From NCBI RefSeq assembly GCF_028769735.1, contig NC_088176.1:21761501-21825500 (forward strand): 64,000 nucleotides of DNA, in the 5' to 3' direction. Made by a program: the position numbers and the translations under genes. Within the stretch, counting starts at the first letter, position 1, and each line of letters starts with the position of its first letter. Of this stretch, positions 36,721-49,274 are shown piece by piece. The notes beneath the pieces are model-generated. The model was not told the DNA's origin, ran no database searches, and worked only from the letters and a program-made list of their open reading frames with translations. The DNA comes from Zonotrichia leucophrys gambelii (taxonomy: Eukaryota; Chordata; Aves; Passeriformes; Passerellidae).

Positions 36721-39044
36721 GAATAAAATGAAGTACTTTCATCCTCTTTAGAATGAGTTTTGTATTTACCTTCCTTTCCAATGATTGTGCACTAGGACCC
36801 TTTATAAATAATAGAAGGGAGAGACACTAAAGAAGCCACAAAGACAAACTGTGTGTTAAATGTTGATCCCAGTTTGGATGTGTGGCTCCGAGGTCCTGAA
36901 GCAGAGCTGAGTCTCACAATGGCCTGTTATTGTAATTAACTGGTAGAGAAAGAGGCTGAGGCTCCCTGGCATCACTTGGTGGGTTGGGAGCACTGTGCTC
37001 TGAATTTCCTTTAAAGATGAAAGCTATTACTGGGCCAGGGAGTGTGGCTGTAGCACTGCTGAATCTATGGAGTGGGATCTCTGTACAGCTTGTAGCCATG
37101 GGAAAGAGAGATTAGTTCCCACCTATCCTTATCAAAGCTTCCTCTCTGGAACTCTGAAACAGAAGTGTGTAGCAACATGCTATTAAAATGGCACTTAGTG
37201 GAGTGTGGAGACTTATAATACAATGGAAAGCAAGGATTCCTGCTGGAGAAAGGAATAAGAGATGACAATATTGCTAAAACCTGTAAAAAAATCATTAAGA
37301 GCAAGTCTCCTGCAGGTTATTTCCTGGATTTCCTTTAAAAAGGCTGCAACAAGAAATCTGGAGTTTTTGTGATGAGGGAAAAAACATTTTGATTTTTGTA
37401 GGGTTAATTGGTAATAAATGAATTAATTTTGTAGGGGTAATGTTGGCAATGCTGAGGTTATCAGTGATGTCTCCTCTCATCTTTTTTAAAATTACTGATA
37501 TTTTTTGATCTTCAAAGGAGATTCTGTATCTTTGCCTTTTTAACCACACTCTCCTATATTTATACTATTACTCAAAGATCCTTTCTTTCCTTTTTCACAT
37601 GAGCTATGCACATTTAAGAATTTGTTATGCTCATTTAAGGATTAGGTAGTTGTACACCTTAGAGCGCTCAACCTGCTCCAAAATTCCATCCTTAGAATTC
37701 CTACATCCTGGGGTCCCATGGGGTTCTGCTCTCCAGGTTCCCACTGGGGTGTCCAACACCATGGTGAAAAGCTTTGATTTAGAGCCCTATGGCAAATTTA
37801 AAGCTTAGCTTTATGCTGAAGGTATGAAGGTGGTAGAAAAATTCAAAACTCAAAATAGAGTTTTCAAGATACAATAGCTCATGATTATAGAATATAATAT
37901 ACCATATATCCATGGCAATAAGGAATTTTGCTAGTACATTATAAACATGGTATGAAAATTGTAAATGGGTTGGGGGAAGAAGAAATGTGAAGTAAAAGCT
38001 GGGAGGGTCTGACCCTGTTCTAAAAATATGCTGAACTCTTAATACCTAATCAGAAGTTTTATTTCCCTGTGTTAAAGTAATGGGCAAGCTAAATTAGACC
38101 CAAATTTTGGGGGAAGAAAAAGAAACTTTCAAAAGTTTCTAAATATTCCAAAAATTAATATTCTATGAGTTTGGAATAAACTTAACAGTTTAACTAAGGT
38201 GAACTTTGCATGTCCTTCCTGAATTAAAAAGCTATAAAGAAAACTGAAGTTTAAAGTAATTGTTACTGAAAGCTGGCCAGCATGACCTCCTGAAAATATG
38301 AGCATTTGTTGGTCCAATTTTCACAGATGTTAAACATTTGGTGATGTTACTTGGGGCTGCTTGAACCACATTAAAGTCCAGCCACTAGAGTGTTGAAACA
38401 GTTGGACGCTATAATAAAATATACATAAAAAGAAATTGTGAGACATTAGGTGTTGTTTGGTGATGACATTTAGGAAATTGCAATTTTTCCATACATTGTA
38501 TTCACGTCTACATAAGTTGTTTAGGTATTTAAAATAAAAGTGGTATATATATCATTTGTAATTGCTACTATAGTTCTGGCAGGTGCACATAATCTAACAA
38601 TATGTCAAATATGACAAATTATTGTTGAGTTACAATATAGCCTTAATAAGAGCACATCTGTTCCCACTATACAGTATAGTGGATGCCTGATTTAAAGAGT
38701 TTACTTACTGATATTGTATTGTTGTTTAAATATTTAACAGGATCTTCGACACGAATCATAAAAAATACACAGTAGTGTATAAAAATGAAGAATCTTACTT
38801 GCAGTAATGTTTTTGCTGCTGTTAAATCTATTCATCCCATCAGGAAAGGTTCCTACATTCCTTAAACTGTCATCTGCAGATGCATGTATCATGGGGGTGT
38901 CTGTGCAGAAAAAGAGTTAGGAACAAAACCCAACATCACAGAAACACCCACACTCTTGGTGTAAAACATGGGAACTGTTAAACAGCATGTACGAGTCCTG
39001 AAGTAGTGCTTAGGCTGAAAACTGGAAATTACTATGCCTGCTTT
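36721..39044. other. AT-rich non-coding DNA, no gene seen
   Basis: The block holds a perfect 19-base palindrome at 38664-38682. Open frames of 60-84 codons at 36914-37549 and 38129-38317 are chance-like. No named repeat is seen until the LTR fragment that follows. Confidence 0.6.
38664..38682. repeat. Perfect 19-base palindrome
   Basis: CCACTATAC-A-GTATAGTGG has two 9-base arms around one central base with no mismatch. It is not a simple repeat. It might be a dyad binding site or coincidence. Confidence 0.85.
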
Positions 39045-39215
39045 AACCTCAAGGCAAATACATGCTTGACTTTTGCTTTCCCTGCTAACCTGTCTTTGTC
39101 TCAGCCCATGAGTTTTCTGGCTTTCCCCTCCTGGTTCTCTCCCCAGTTCTGCAGGTGGGGAAGTGAGTGAGTGGCTGTGTGGGGCTTGGCTGCTGGCTGG
39201 GGTTAAACCACAACA
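39045..39215 (-). mobile_element. Fragment of an avian endogenous retrovirus LTR
   Basis: Read on the minus strand from 39215, the sequence starts TGTTGTGGTTTAACCCCAGC and continues through CAGCAGCC and CAGCCACTCACTCAC to a GGGGAGAGAA stretch, then AAAACTCATGGGCTGAGA and GACAGG near 39100. This matches, from memory, a common avian LTR that begins TGTCGTGGTTTAACCCC. The first bases (TG) look intact. The far end fades out near 39045, and neither the closing CA nor target-site duplications can be placed. No gag, pol or env sequence is nearby. The 162-codon antisense frame at 38889-39377 runs through it and is probably an artefact of this GC-rich insert. The family (ERVL or ERVK class) is uncertain. 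Confidence 0.7.
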
Positions 39216-39795
39216 CAAATTTACTTTTCTCTCCTCTGTGATTGCTCCCTTGCACACTTGGTCTGGTGCCCTGCTTCCCATTTTACTTACAAACTCCAGC
39301 CATACAGACGTAGTGCTGCTCTTAAAGACATTCATCTTGAGAAGCCGTTTGAAAAGACACACGGGAGAGGACAGCAAAAAGAGACGTGGCCCATGATAAG
39401 GAACCTAGAGAACCCCTTGATAAAACAGAGTTGTTTCAAAATGCCAGACTGAGTTTATCTAGGTGTGTAGGCTGTAGAGAATAATGATGTTTCTTCAGCT
39501 GCTTCTAAATGTGTTTGGGTTTTGTCTTAATTTTGTTTTTGCTGGCATTTTGAGATGAGACAAATCAGTGCTCTGTGTTAGTGCTGACAACCTTGTGCTG
39601 CCTGTTCCCTGCCTTTCTTGTCCCATTGAGTGTGCCCTAAATGTTGCTTTAAAGGGAACTGTGGGCATGCCTCACATTTGTGAGGGAAAAATATCCTCAC
39701 TGGGTGTTTGCTCCTTTCAGCTTTGGAGTTCAGCTCAGATCTAGTGCATGTGACAAACAAGTTTGTGCTCTCAGCTCAGTTGCTGCACTTATTTC
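39216..39795. other. Non-coding DNA between LTR and CR1 fragments
   Basis: Moderately GC-rich, unrecognised sequence. Short frames on both strands (39258-39452, 39578-39760) have no support. It could include more of the retroviral insertion or its flank. Confidence 0.5.
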
Positions 39796-39905
39796 ATAGA
39801 ATCATGGAATGTGCAGGGTTGGGGGGGGACACATGAGGATCATGGACTCCAACTCCTGGCCCTGCACAGGACACCCCAAGAATCACCCTGTGCCTGAGAG
39901 CATTG
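39796..39905 (-). mobile_element. CR1 LINE 3' fragment, antisense
   Basis: The plus strand opens with TCATAGAATCATGGAAT, the reverse complement of the ATTCTATGA-type repeats that end avian CR1 elements. It continues with ACTCCAACTCCTGGCCCTGC, GGACACCCCAAGAATCACC and GTGCCTGAGAGCATTG words typical of the CR1 3' untranslated region. Only about 110 bases remain, so it is a strongly 5'-truncated dead copy, as most CR1 copies are. A G8 run replaces the usual mixed G tract. No open reading frame remains. This is one of the best indicators that the DNA is avian. Confidence 0.85.
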
Positions 39906-39966
39906 AATGTGTCTAACATAAATACATGTTCATGAAACAAGATGCAATTTAGGCTATAAGGAGATA

Positions 39967-40094
39967 GTTTCTTTTGCACTTCAACACAAGTAAAAAACGG
40001 TTGGTTTATATATTTTCCATAAAATTTCTAGTTTCTTTTGCACTTCAACGCAAGTAAAAAATGGTTGGTTTATATATTTTCCGTAAAACTTCTA
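39967..40094. repeat. 64-bp tandem duplication, two copies
   Basis: Copy 1 (39967-40030) and copy 2 (40031-40094) each begin GTTTCTTTTGCACTTCAAC and end TTCTA. They are the same length and differ at four positions by my reading, all transitions. The duplication lies 62 bases beyond the CR1 fragment and directly before a poly-T/GT tract. It is therefore a fairly recent local duplication, not an ancient repeat. Confidence 0.92.
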
Positions 40095-40160
40095 AAGGGT
40101 TTTTTTTGTTGTTTTCTATTTTTTGGGGTTTTTTTTGTTGTTTCTTTTTTTTTTTTTTTC
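40095..40160. repeat. T-rich low-complexity tract
   Basis: Runs of T separated by G, including GGGGTTTTTTTTGTTG and a 15-T run at 40145-40159. Short frames on both strands here encode poly-Phe or poly-Lys and are artefacts. Confidence 0.9.
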
Positions 40161-43100
40161 CTCTTAGCTTAAAGTTACTGTTAGCTTTTAGTGAGTTGTT
40201 AAGCAACGTTGATGGTAAAATCATTTGGGGCATTCATAGCTGCCAGAATCAACTGGCTCTTTTAGTTATGTAATTGTCAAAACTTCAAGGGCCTAAATGA
40301 CATAAGAGATATTTCCAATAATTATTTTAATTGTTCTGTAAATTACTAAGGAAAAGATGGTTGTGCTTGTTAGTGCAACTGATTGCCAGCTTTTCTCATT
40401 TCTTGAGAAATAGTAGTATTTTTGAAATTCACTTCTGAAATATGGTTATTCATTTTTTGAAGAATGTTATCTTTTTCCTGTTGCTCTTAATTTTTTCATT
40501 GAAAATAAAATACTGCATGCCTCTCCCAGGGGCACAGTAGCTCATAACTGTATGCCCTTCATATATGCTTTATTATGCAATTTAGTTTTTAATGTTTTTT
40601 ATTTATTAGCAATGAAATTACTCCAGAAAAAAAATCAATTAAGAGGCTAGAATCACTATTAAGATTAAAATTTTAGTTAAAGTAAGTTTTCTGGTTTTGT
40701 AAGATGGATTTATTTATAGTATTGGCTCAATTTTGAATACTTAATGGAAACTCCTCTGTTTTTACTAAAGCTCAACAACCTTCAGAATTCCTAGAAAATA
40801 CACATTTCTTTTTTGATAAAAAGTTTTGGAATCACCTGAGGAAATTTTTTCATGTGAGAGATCAAATAGTATATTCTCTGTTTAGTAGAATTTTTCACCA
40901 GATAATACACCCATTTGCTTATTCTTTCCAAGTTGATAATTTTAAAGATTTAATACATAAATTTAGAGCAATGGTTCAGTGACTTGATTAAATATCTGCT
41001 TTTGATGTTATTTTATACTTTTATCAGACCAGCTTCACTCTCATAGGCTTCTTTTAAGCTTTGCTTTGTGGCTAGGAAGAATCTGATCTTGCTCATTCTG
41101 AAAATTAGAGCATTGCAATATTCCTAAACATAAAAGGCATGAATTTTATCAGAAAAAGTATATTAAAATTTGCTGATAACCTTGTGTGGAAAATAAATAA
41201 CAGGGGTAGGCTCAAACTCATGTCAAGTAAAATTAACTAAAAATAAATCATAGTTGATTTGTAAGTATTTTTCTTAATTTAACTGCAAGTTAAGAGGGGC
41301 AGTTGAAGCTTCTCTTATTAGTCACTGATTTGAAAGTTGAAACAACATTTTTATAAAACTACTTCACATTTTGTCATACCTTGTTTTTCAAGTAAAAAAC
41401 CCTCTCAGTGTTTATTCATGTTAGATACATTTCATAATTTGAAAAACACTCTATATCCTACTAGGTTTGGAGCGTTATTGGACACTATAATCACTAGTAT
41501 CAAATTTTATTTCACAAAAGTTAAAACACAAAACACAAATAGAGTTTTAAATACCTTAATTAAATGAAGATTTTTTCCTTTTGGGTTTGAGTAAGACTAA
41601 TACTCTCAAAATATCAACACATAAATCTGGTGTTGTTTAAGACACTGCAAGTGTAGTTTAGTCACATTGCCTAGAGATATGGTGTTTGTTTGATGCTTTA
41701 TTTTTGTAAGGATTGTTCTAATAGTGGTAAAACCTGTATGTTATTGATATGGAAAAATAATGCAGCAAAGCAGTTTGTGGTATCCTCCTTCTTGGTTCCA
41801 TGGCACCTCACTGCATCACCTGCATGAAGATGGAATTACTTGAGGAAGCAGCCAGCATGGATAATGGATACTGGAAACATGAATTGGGGTCCCTTATATA
41901 TTTAGGAGATTATTTAAGTTACAATGGATGATGTAGTATTGGAATATTAGTACATTTATGTGAAAGGCCACATTAATTACAATACGCACAGGTATCAATC
42001 CAAAGCATCAAACAAGTTGCTATGACTCCATGCTTTAAAAAGGACATTTTTTCTATTTTTCCTGTAAAAGTTGGGTATGAGAAAAAGTCCTTGCTATTTT
42101 TTTCAGCTCCAGACATGTAATGGAGCTTGTCTATGTGCAGATAGTAAGCCTAAGTGCTTTTTCATCTAAAACATTGAATGTGTTCTCTTTTAGCCTAACT
42201 GCATAGAACAGCTATTTTATATTTTTATGGGCTTTTTTGGTTTTGCTTGTCACAGCTACTGGTATTAGTTCACTAGTAAATAATGACTTCTCTTTATTAA
42301 GACAGACAGATGACTTATTGCACATCATGAGTGATCAGAAATCTTTTTAGAGTCATATTTTTAATGCAAGCATTCCCTTTCATGTTTTTTCTTTTCTGTT
42401 TGCTTTGTGTGTCCAATGAGATATACAGCCAAGTCTTATAGGTTAACTCATTCATCAGCTGTGATTTGACACTGACAGCTCAGTTCTCTTTTTTATCCCT
42501 TCTCTGTAGAATTCTTGACCAACTTAAATGCAAGCACTCCTGCACCTGTGATGAACATTGGTTGCATGCAAAGATGCATCATTTAAGTCATTGCTCCTTG
42601 TGTTGCAAGTGGTGCTGGTTGTTCCTGCATGGCTCTGAGTAAAGAAGCAATTGCATGCCATGGTCCTTGGTGAGATGTCAGCACAGTGATTAGCCTCCTC
42701 CTATTTCAAAGTCAGCAGACCAGCACTGTCCATACTGGGTTTGCATTCAGGTGGAGACTCTGGTACTCAGCTCTGAGCTGTTCCACAGGCAGAATGTTGT
42801 TCCTAAGCAAATGTGAATGGCAAAAAATTCCTCCAAAAGAACAAGCCAAACCAGCAGGAAAAAAACCCCATGTACATCAAAAAGAGAAGTACTGGCATTT
42901 CCTGAAAACATTGTTGCTGCTTTTCAGCTCTTTAATGTCAGTATTAAAACAAAGAAAATGTGTTACCATCTATGTTAGGATATGTCCCTGGTTCAGAGCA
43001 TTAGAAATTGAATGGATAACGATCCATTATACCAACTGGTTATACAGCCCAGTAAATTACATGATCAATAATGCACATACTGCTTATCTATAATATCTTT

Positions 43101-45319
43101 TAACAGCTTCTAATATTTTATTAATGCTTTATCTAATATATGCAGTATTTTATCTTTTTATGCTAATAAAACAAATGATACTGATGATTTTGCATCTTGC
43201 CTTGTAGTTCTGTGTTTCAAGAGTTGCCAAATTGGGAGTGTTGCTTTACACTGAAATATGACTCTTAAAGCTTTTGGGGGGGATTTTGGTTTTTGTCTCT
43301 TTGTGAAATGGACACAATCAAAATATGTCTCTGGCTAATCATCTAAACCATTGTTGATATTTAAACTGTGTTTGCATATTTCTAATCTGTGCCCTAGCAC
43401 TTGTGTTCTCCCTGGACAAAAGAATGCAACCTCCTGCCATGCACATTGGTTTTGAATGCAGGTAGATCTGATATGGGATGCAGGGGAAAGCATGTGCTTT
43501 ACAAGACTGCTCAGACAGGGCTGATGAAGGTGATAGGGAAAACAATATGATCAAAGAATTCTCCAGACAGGCTCTTGTGTTGTGTGTTATGGCCTGCTAT
43601 GGCAGCCTGCTGCTCTGCATTAAGATTTTTATAATGATAATCAATTTTAGATTGTTGAGGTTAAATATTAGCTTGAAAATTATTAAAAATTGCAATATAT
43701 TGTTTATCTAGTTGATGAAGTTGGAAAACAATAGGTTAGGAAAGCCTGCAAAGCTTGCTTTTTTTTTCTGCAGTTTTATCAGCTGGCCTGATACAAGGTA
43801 TAAAATACACTTTGGATTTATTTGTATGTAATTTCCTTTGATAAACCAGTGTCCTCTGGTGGCAAATTTACCTATTGAAAGTGTAGGGGAAAGCTGTATG
43901 AATTAGTATACAGGCCTAGAATGCGTGTCTAAATTACTGTACCCTCTCTTCAAAGTTCTGGGGAGGAAGTGAGTAATGCAGCTTAATACTCACTGGGTTA
44001 ATGGCACTTTTTAGCTTTTCCTCATAGATGCTGCTCCTTTTCTTCATGGATTGCAGTGCTCTGGTTACCAATCCTTCTGTTCCTATGTAAGATGTGAGAC
44101 TCTATCCCTTTGCAGTTTGTTGTGGTTGCATCAGGAGGAATCTTAGTGCCTTTCCTGAGAGAGGAAAACAAAACTATTTTGTAAGAAATCCATTTAAAGC
44201 AATATCCTGCTTAGGTGTATACCTTCCATCTTTGGTAGCTGCTTAGTGTAACAGTACATTTTTAAAGTTTTTGTACTTCTGGAATCTGTTCCTCTTTTCT
44301 TGCATTTTTGTGCCTTAGGCAATTACTCTTGAATAGGTAGAGGTACAGACTTTGGTATTCTTGGTATTGTATCATTCTATGAAATGACACGTTCCTATGA
44401 GGATGAAATTTTACTACTGCTGCCCCATTCTTACAGAAGGGGACACATATGGCAGTGTAGAGCCATCAGTGCTGCTGTCTGCCTGTGTCCACGCCAGCCC
44501 CCTTGTGATTGTGCAGCTACAGCATCTGGGAATCACCCAGCACCATGGTTCATAGCGACTCACTTGCATCTTTCCCAAAGACCTGTTCTTGCAACCCCAG
44601 TGTTATGGCAGAGGATTTATCCAGGTTGGGTCCTATATATTACATAGGAAATGAGCAGAAATGGATTAAAATAACAGAGGTTGATGGACATAAAGGTGTC
44701 TGTCCCTGTGAGGACTGAAAAGTAGGTTCTGCACTGAGTTATTAAGGGGTAGGATATTAAGTTGGATCCCATAGTTACATATTTGATTGCAGATGGTGAC
44801 TTCTGCAGTTGCTAATGTTCAGTTTTATGCCTCTGTATTACTGCCTCTCTAACAGCTACTGGCTCCTTTAATTCATGCTGATTTAAAGAAATATATGATA
44901 TAAAATTGGTGTGCCATCATATATTGTTAACTTCAGCTGGTGTTGGGGCTGGAATGTTAGTGTGGTGGTTTTGAGTATGACTACTTTTGAACTTCTGATA
45001 TATTTATATTTTATTTTTAAATGAACTTAAGCTTATTAAATTAATTCCAAAGCCAAATGCCATCAAGTCTCATCACCAGTCAGTTAGATTCCTAATTAAC
45101 TTATACACCACAGACCCATTTCTTTGCTTATATTTCTTTCAAGTTTCTCTAATGTGCTGTGAGTTACACTGGAAGGAACAATAAGATTTAAAGGAAGAAT
45201 TAATTTAGAAAGTTGAGAATAGAACAGATAAGGGGAAAATGAGAAAAAGCAGCTTAGTATTTTGTCTTGTAAATGGCCTTGCTCTGGTAGACCCAAGAAC
45301 CCATTTATTCAAAGAAAGG
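40161..45319. other. AT-rich non-coding DNA, no gene seen
   Basis: The longest frame (42686-43093, 135 codons) has no recognisable domain or supporting splice context. A somewhat GC-richer patch at 44450-44620 is unexplained. A lone ATTCTATGAA at 44374 is too little to call CR1. G7 lies near 43277. Confidence 0.6.
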
Positions 45320-45570
45320 AGGAGTGTTAATGAAATAGATCATGAGCATAGCTATTACGGTAATGAATTTTAACACTCACTTTGTTATATGATATTTTAT
45401 TTATGAGCTTCCTGATTATTCAGATAAAGACAAGAAGTTTATAGCACTAGATTATGTCTTGTTTTCATAAACATATTCAGTAGTTTAATAAACATAATTT
45501 ATTTTTTCTCCTTAAAAATCAGCAAAATTTATGAGAGATTATCTTAGGGTTAATGAAGTCTAACATTAAG
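45320..45570. other. Candidate conserved non-coding block
   Basis: AT-rich but non-repetitive, with few long homopolymers. It carries many TAAT, TTTATGAG, GATTATTCAGATAA and ATAAACAT words suited to homeodomain and forkhead factors. AT content alone can produce such words, so this is weak. Confidence 0.22.
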
Positions 45571-46249
45571 GAAATATTACCCTATAATATTGGAGCCTTC
45601 AGTGCTAGAGTTGTAATTGCTTAATGCTTTTTTCTACAGGCTATTTTTATATAGTACATGCTTTGTGCCATTAATCCTATTTTAACATGTTACTCTTAAG
45701 CCAATTCATTGGAAAATATATATCAATGTTTATATTTTTCACTCACTGCCTTCATTACAAGATATAATGCAATTTTGATAAAAGACTTTTATAAGAAATG
45801 CAGCATGTATCTTTTCAAGTGCATTGTTACATTCTGAGGTTACTATCCTGTCTTAAAAAACACTGGAATACTTAGAAACTCCTGTAGTTAAATTTCTTTG
45901 AGATCCTGTCAGTAGCCACTTAAAAATTTACACTTACAATGTAACCTACAATAGAAAAAAATTCCCAATCATAAATAAAGTCTCAGATGTCAGTGTGTGA
46001 ATCCTGCTAATTAGCAGTGCAGTATTTATCTTAATGACATCTTCAAAATGTAAGATTGAAGGCATATGCAGAAAAGAGAGTACCCCACAGATGCATTTCT
46101 TAAAAGAACCCCCCTATGGAAAAAGTGCAAGGTATTTTTTTTTATTTCACGTAATAAAAATACTTCTTGTGAACAGCTCAACCATTGAAAAGAGCTAATT
46201 TAAGATATTAATGATTTTTCTATCTAAAAAGTATATTTTAATTTCTAAG

Positions 46250-46610
46250 AACAAAACAGCACATGCAACAGCCTGACTAATCCTATGGTATGGATTAGCA
46301 TGGCAGAACTGTTTGTGGAGTTGTATCAGTAATGCATTACATGAATTGCAGTTATTACATATGACTCAGAGCAATAATTTAGGGTGATCTGAGCAGATAG
46401 TTCATCCTTTGGTTTTTAAATAGATACATTTTTCAGGCTACAGTATGATGAAAAGTATATTTTACAATTTGAATCAGCTATGAAGGTAAATATTAAGTTA
46501 GTATATTTCGATAAATTACGTCAGTGTCCACTGAATGACAATTTAATTTGCTCTGACTGGTAACCTTGTTCTTTCATGCCTTGTGTGGCATGTTAGGGAG
46601 AAGGTACACA
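46250..46610. other. Candidate conserved non-coding block
   Basis: Non-repetitive, with CCTGACTAATCC, ATGACTCAGAGC (an AP-1-like TGACTCA at about 46361), AATTACGTCAGTG (a CREB-like ACGTCA at about 46517) and TGTGGCATGTTAGG words. It has almost no homopolymers and no coding frame. Regulatory activity is inferred from texture and motifs only. Confidence 0.3.
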
Positions 46611-47699
46611 AAGGAATAGTGTAAAGTTGGGAAGCAACTGGCAGGTAGGTTTGCATTTTTTCAGGTTAATTCACTTGATGAAAAGCTGCTGTATGTGATG
46701 TGTCATATATCAAAGGCAGGGCATCAGTAATCTTTGCTCAAGGGCACGGGTAACAGACAGAAAGACATGTGAATGAGATGGAAAAAAGCAACTCATCCTT
46801 TTCTGCTAACACCACGAAGGAGATAAAGGAAGATTTATGAGTCATCTTGGACCACATACCAGCCAGAAGCATACAGTATTTTTCACATGTTCCAAAAATT
46901 GGTGGTAGAAGGTAATCAGACTGTCACGATGTCCATCAGGTACTTTAAGAAGAAATTGGATCCTTTGGGCTTTTGATTGCATAGTCAGCTTTTTCTTTAT
47001 GCTGTAGTAGTTGTATTTTTTTCTTTTTCTGAGACAAGAAATTTTAAGTAAAATAATGCTGCCTGTGTGTTTAAATGTTTTTTAGTTGTTGGCATTACTA
47101 ATGTCAACCAAAATAGGGACAAGCCAACAATCTGCCATGGGCTGATGCTTTGTTTTAGCTTCAGACTTTGAGGTGACCTATTTCACAGAACCATACATTA
47201 TGGAGATTTCCCAGTGTAAAAAAATATATCCAAAAGTAGCTATGGCTAGTATGGAAATCTTTATTTTATTTTTATTATTTTACAACAAAGCATGCCAGTG
47301 TGATATTTAATACTTGGACATCAAAAGAATTTGTTGTTAGGACTTGATAGCTAAAAATATAATCTTGCTAAAACGGATTGCAAACTGTTTCTGAGTACTG
47401 ATGCTGTACATTACACAGGTCTGAGTCAAGCAGCTGGACTGTTTTTGCAGAGGAGTAAAAGGGGAGTGGGATTGAACTGACAAGCCAAGGTTGCAAGTGC
47501 AGATTTTGAAATGCAGATATTCATTTGCATTCAGCTTTCAATTAAGTAGCATATTTGGAATATTTCACTTTTTCCTAATGACTTTTCTATGTTCCTGTGT
47601 TGGTTTTTTTCCCCTGTTTCTGATGAATTTTTCATTTCTGACTAACTGTTAGTGTTGTTATCATTATTCATGCAGTTCACATTTCAATTTGAAGTAACT
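46611..47699. other. AT-rich non-coding DNA, no gene seen
   Basis: Single-copy-looking sequence with no open frame of note. A modestly complex stretch at 46670-46870 may be a weak extension of the candidate element before it. Confidence 0.6.
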
Positions 47700-48020
47700 T
47701 GCATTGTTTCAGCTGTTTATCCACTTCCCACAGTTTGGTGGGTGCTGAGGGCCCCTGCAGAAGCTGTTTGCTCTGGTGGAGCTCCCCCCTGCCTTTCCCA
47801 CTGCCCTGGGTGCTCCTTGGGGTGCCCATAGCCTTGCCTGCCTGCCTGCCCTGCACCCAGTGGGTGGGAGCTGAGCTGAGTTTGAAGCCTTAGCATGGAC
47901 AGCCTTTTGCAGCCCTTTCTCTGGTCTAGCAACTGACCTCTGGGACCACTGCCAACCCTTTCTGCTCTCCTGCAGTTTGAACACAGCCTTCCCAGAACTG
48001 CAGCTGTTCTTGATGCTCTG
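47700..48020. other. GC-rich patch with short (CCTG)n, unrecognised
   Basis: A sharp rise in G+C over about 300 bases, with a (GCCT) run near 47833-47848 and many GGGTGCT/CCCTGC words but few CpGs. Overlapping frames on both strands (47699-47893, 47709-48026, 47717-47932) exist because stop codons are rare in GC-rich DNA. It could be an old insertion or a decayed CpG island. I cannot name it. Confidence 0.45.
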
Positions 48021-49274
48021 GGTCAATAGTTAACTCCTAAGAGGTAGATGTTAATGGAAACAAGCAGAAAAACTTTGCACAGTACTGTAGAACATGAGTG
48101 CTCCCTAATTAGTGATGTTAGAGATGTGTTTTCTAGACAAAATTGTATAGTTAACACACATTTATGGGCTTCAGTCTCATAAATACTAATTTAGGCTTAG
48201 AAGAGTGACTTCTGGAAAACTGGAATTCTGTTAACAGTTTCCCTTCAGTTTCTTGACTCAGTTTTTTGTCCTGGTCTGGTCCCACAGTGATGATAGACAT
48301 GGTAGTCAGTTCTGACAAAGAGCTCCTCTGTATTTTGAGTTTTCTTTCCCTCTTTTTCAAAATGAAGAAAAACTCTTTAAGTTTGTCCTTTCTTAAATCA
48401 TGTCACTTCATTTGGGTGATGAAGTGAGGGACTATTTCCTCTTTATGGCATTGTGGGAAGGAGGTGGGTCTAGTCTCTATCCAGCTTCATCCATCTCTCT
48501 TGTTATCCCTTTTGTTTTGTCACTGTACGACTTGAGAATAAGTAAACACATGTATTTCTAGCTTCTTTTAAAGGAAACACTTTACTGCTTTTTTTTTGTA
48601 TTTCTTCTCTTGTTGTTGTGTTCCTGGAAGCCCAGACCAGGTGTATGTTTTTTCTTAAATGTGCAATGAAAGAAATAAGGAAATAGTTATTTAATCAGTT
48701 TAAGCTGAGTTTTGTTTAGCAAATGAAGGTTGATGAAAGAATGTGTTGCAATTCAGTGATTTTTGATTACTCATCATAACTCACTAGTGGCTAAAACAAA
48801 GAATCCTTTTTAGCTTGATGAACTTAAGGAGGGAGATTTTTCTTTGACTGGGCTCACCTTATTTATGGGTTTACATATGTGCAGTGTAGCATAGCAGTGG
48901 TTGTGTGCACACTGGGGCAGCTGACTGGTGGTCAGATGATCTCTTTTGTGATGTTGAAGAGATGCAGAAGGGCTGCAGTGTAGATGCCGTTTTTATATCA
49001 GGGAATTAGAGGGATGGGTGAATGTGGAGAGAAGAAGCTAGTTCTGGTCCTGAATTGTTTCAGTGTGGGTCCTTGTATGAGGTATTTTCCAAATTGTCCA
49101 GAGCTATAAAACTGAGGAATATGCACACTCTTGTGAAGGTTGCATATTTAATCAGTAGGAGAGGTCTGAAATGGCATTTGTGTCTGCATGCCCAATCACT
49201 TCTTGTTTGATGAATGTTCTCTGATTTTCTGCCTGGGAATGGAGCTCAGAGTTGCTCTAGGCTGGGCTCTAAAT
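48021..49274. other. AT-rich non-coding DNA, no gene seen
   Basis: Short frames only. A T9 run is near 48590. No repeats are recognised. Confidence 0.6.

Noticed and set aside
38889..39377. 162-codon antisense open frame, the longest in the window
   Set aside because: It runs through the GC-rich LTR fragment, its translation has no domain, and the overlapping plus-strand frames are equally open. It is an artefact of the insert's composition.
42686..43093. 135-codon plus-strand frame
   Set aside because: It starts without a clear ATG context and the translation mixes unrelated segments with no recognisable domain. Chance frame.
44370..44390. ATTCTATGAA, like a CR1 3' terminus
   Set aside because: A single copy of the 8-base unit with no CR1-like sequence upstream.
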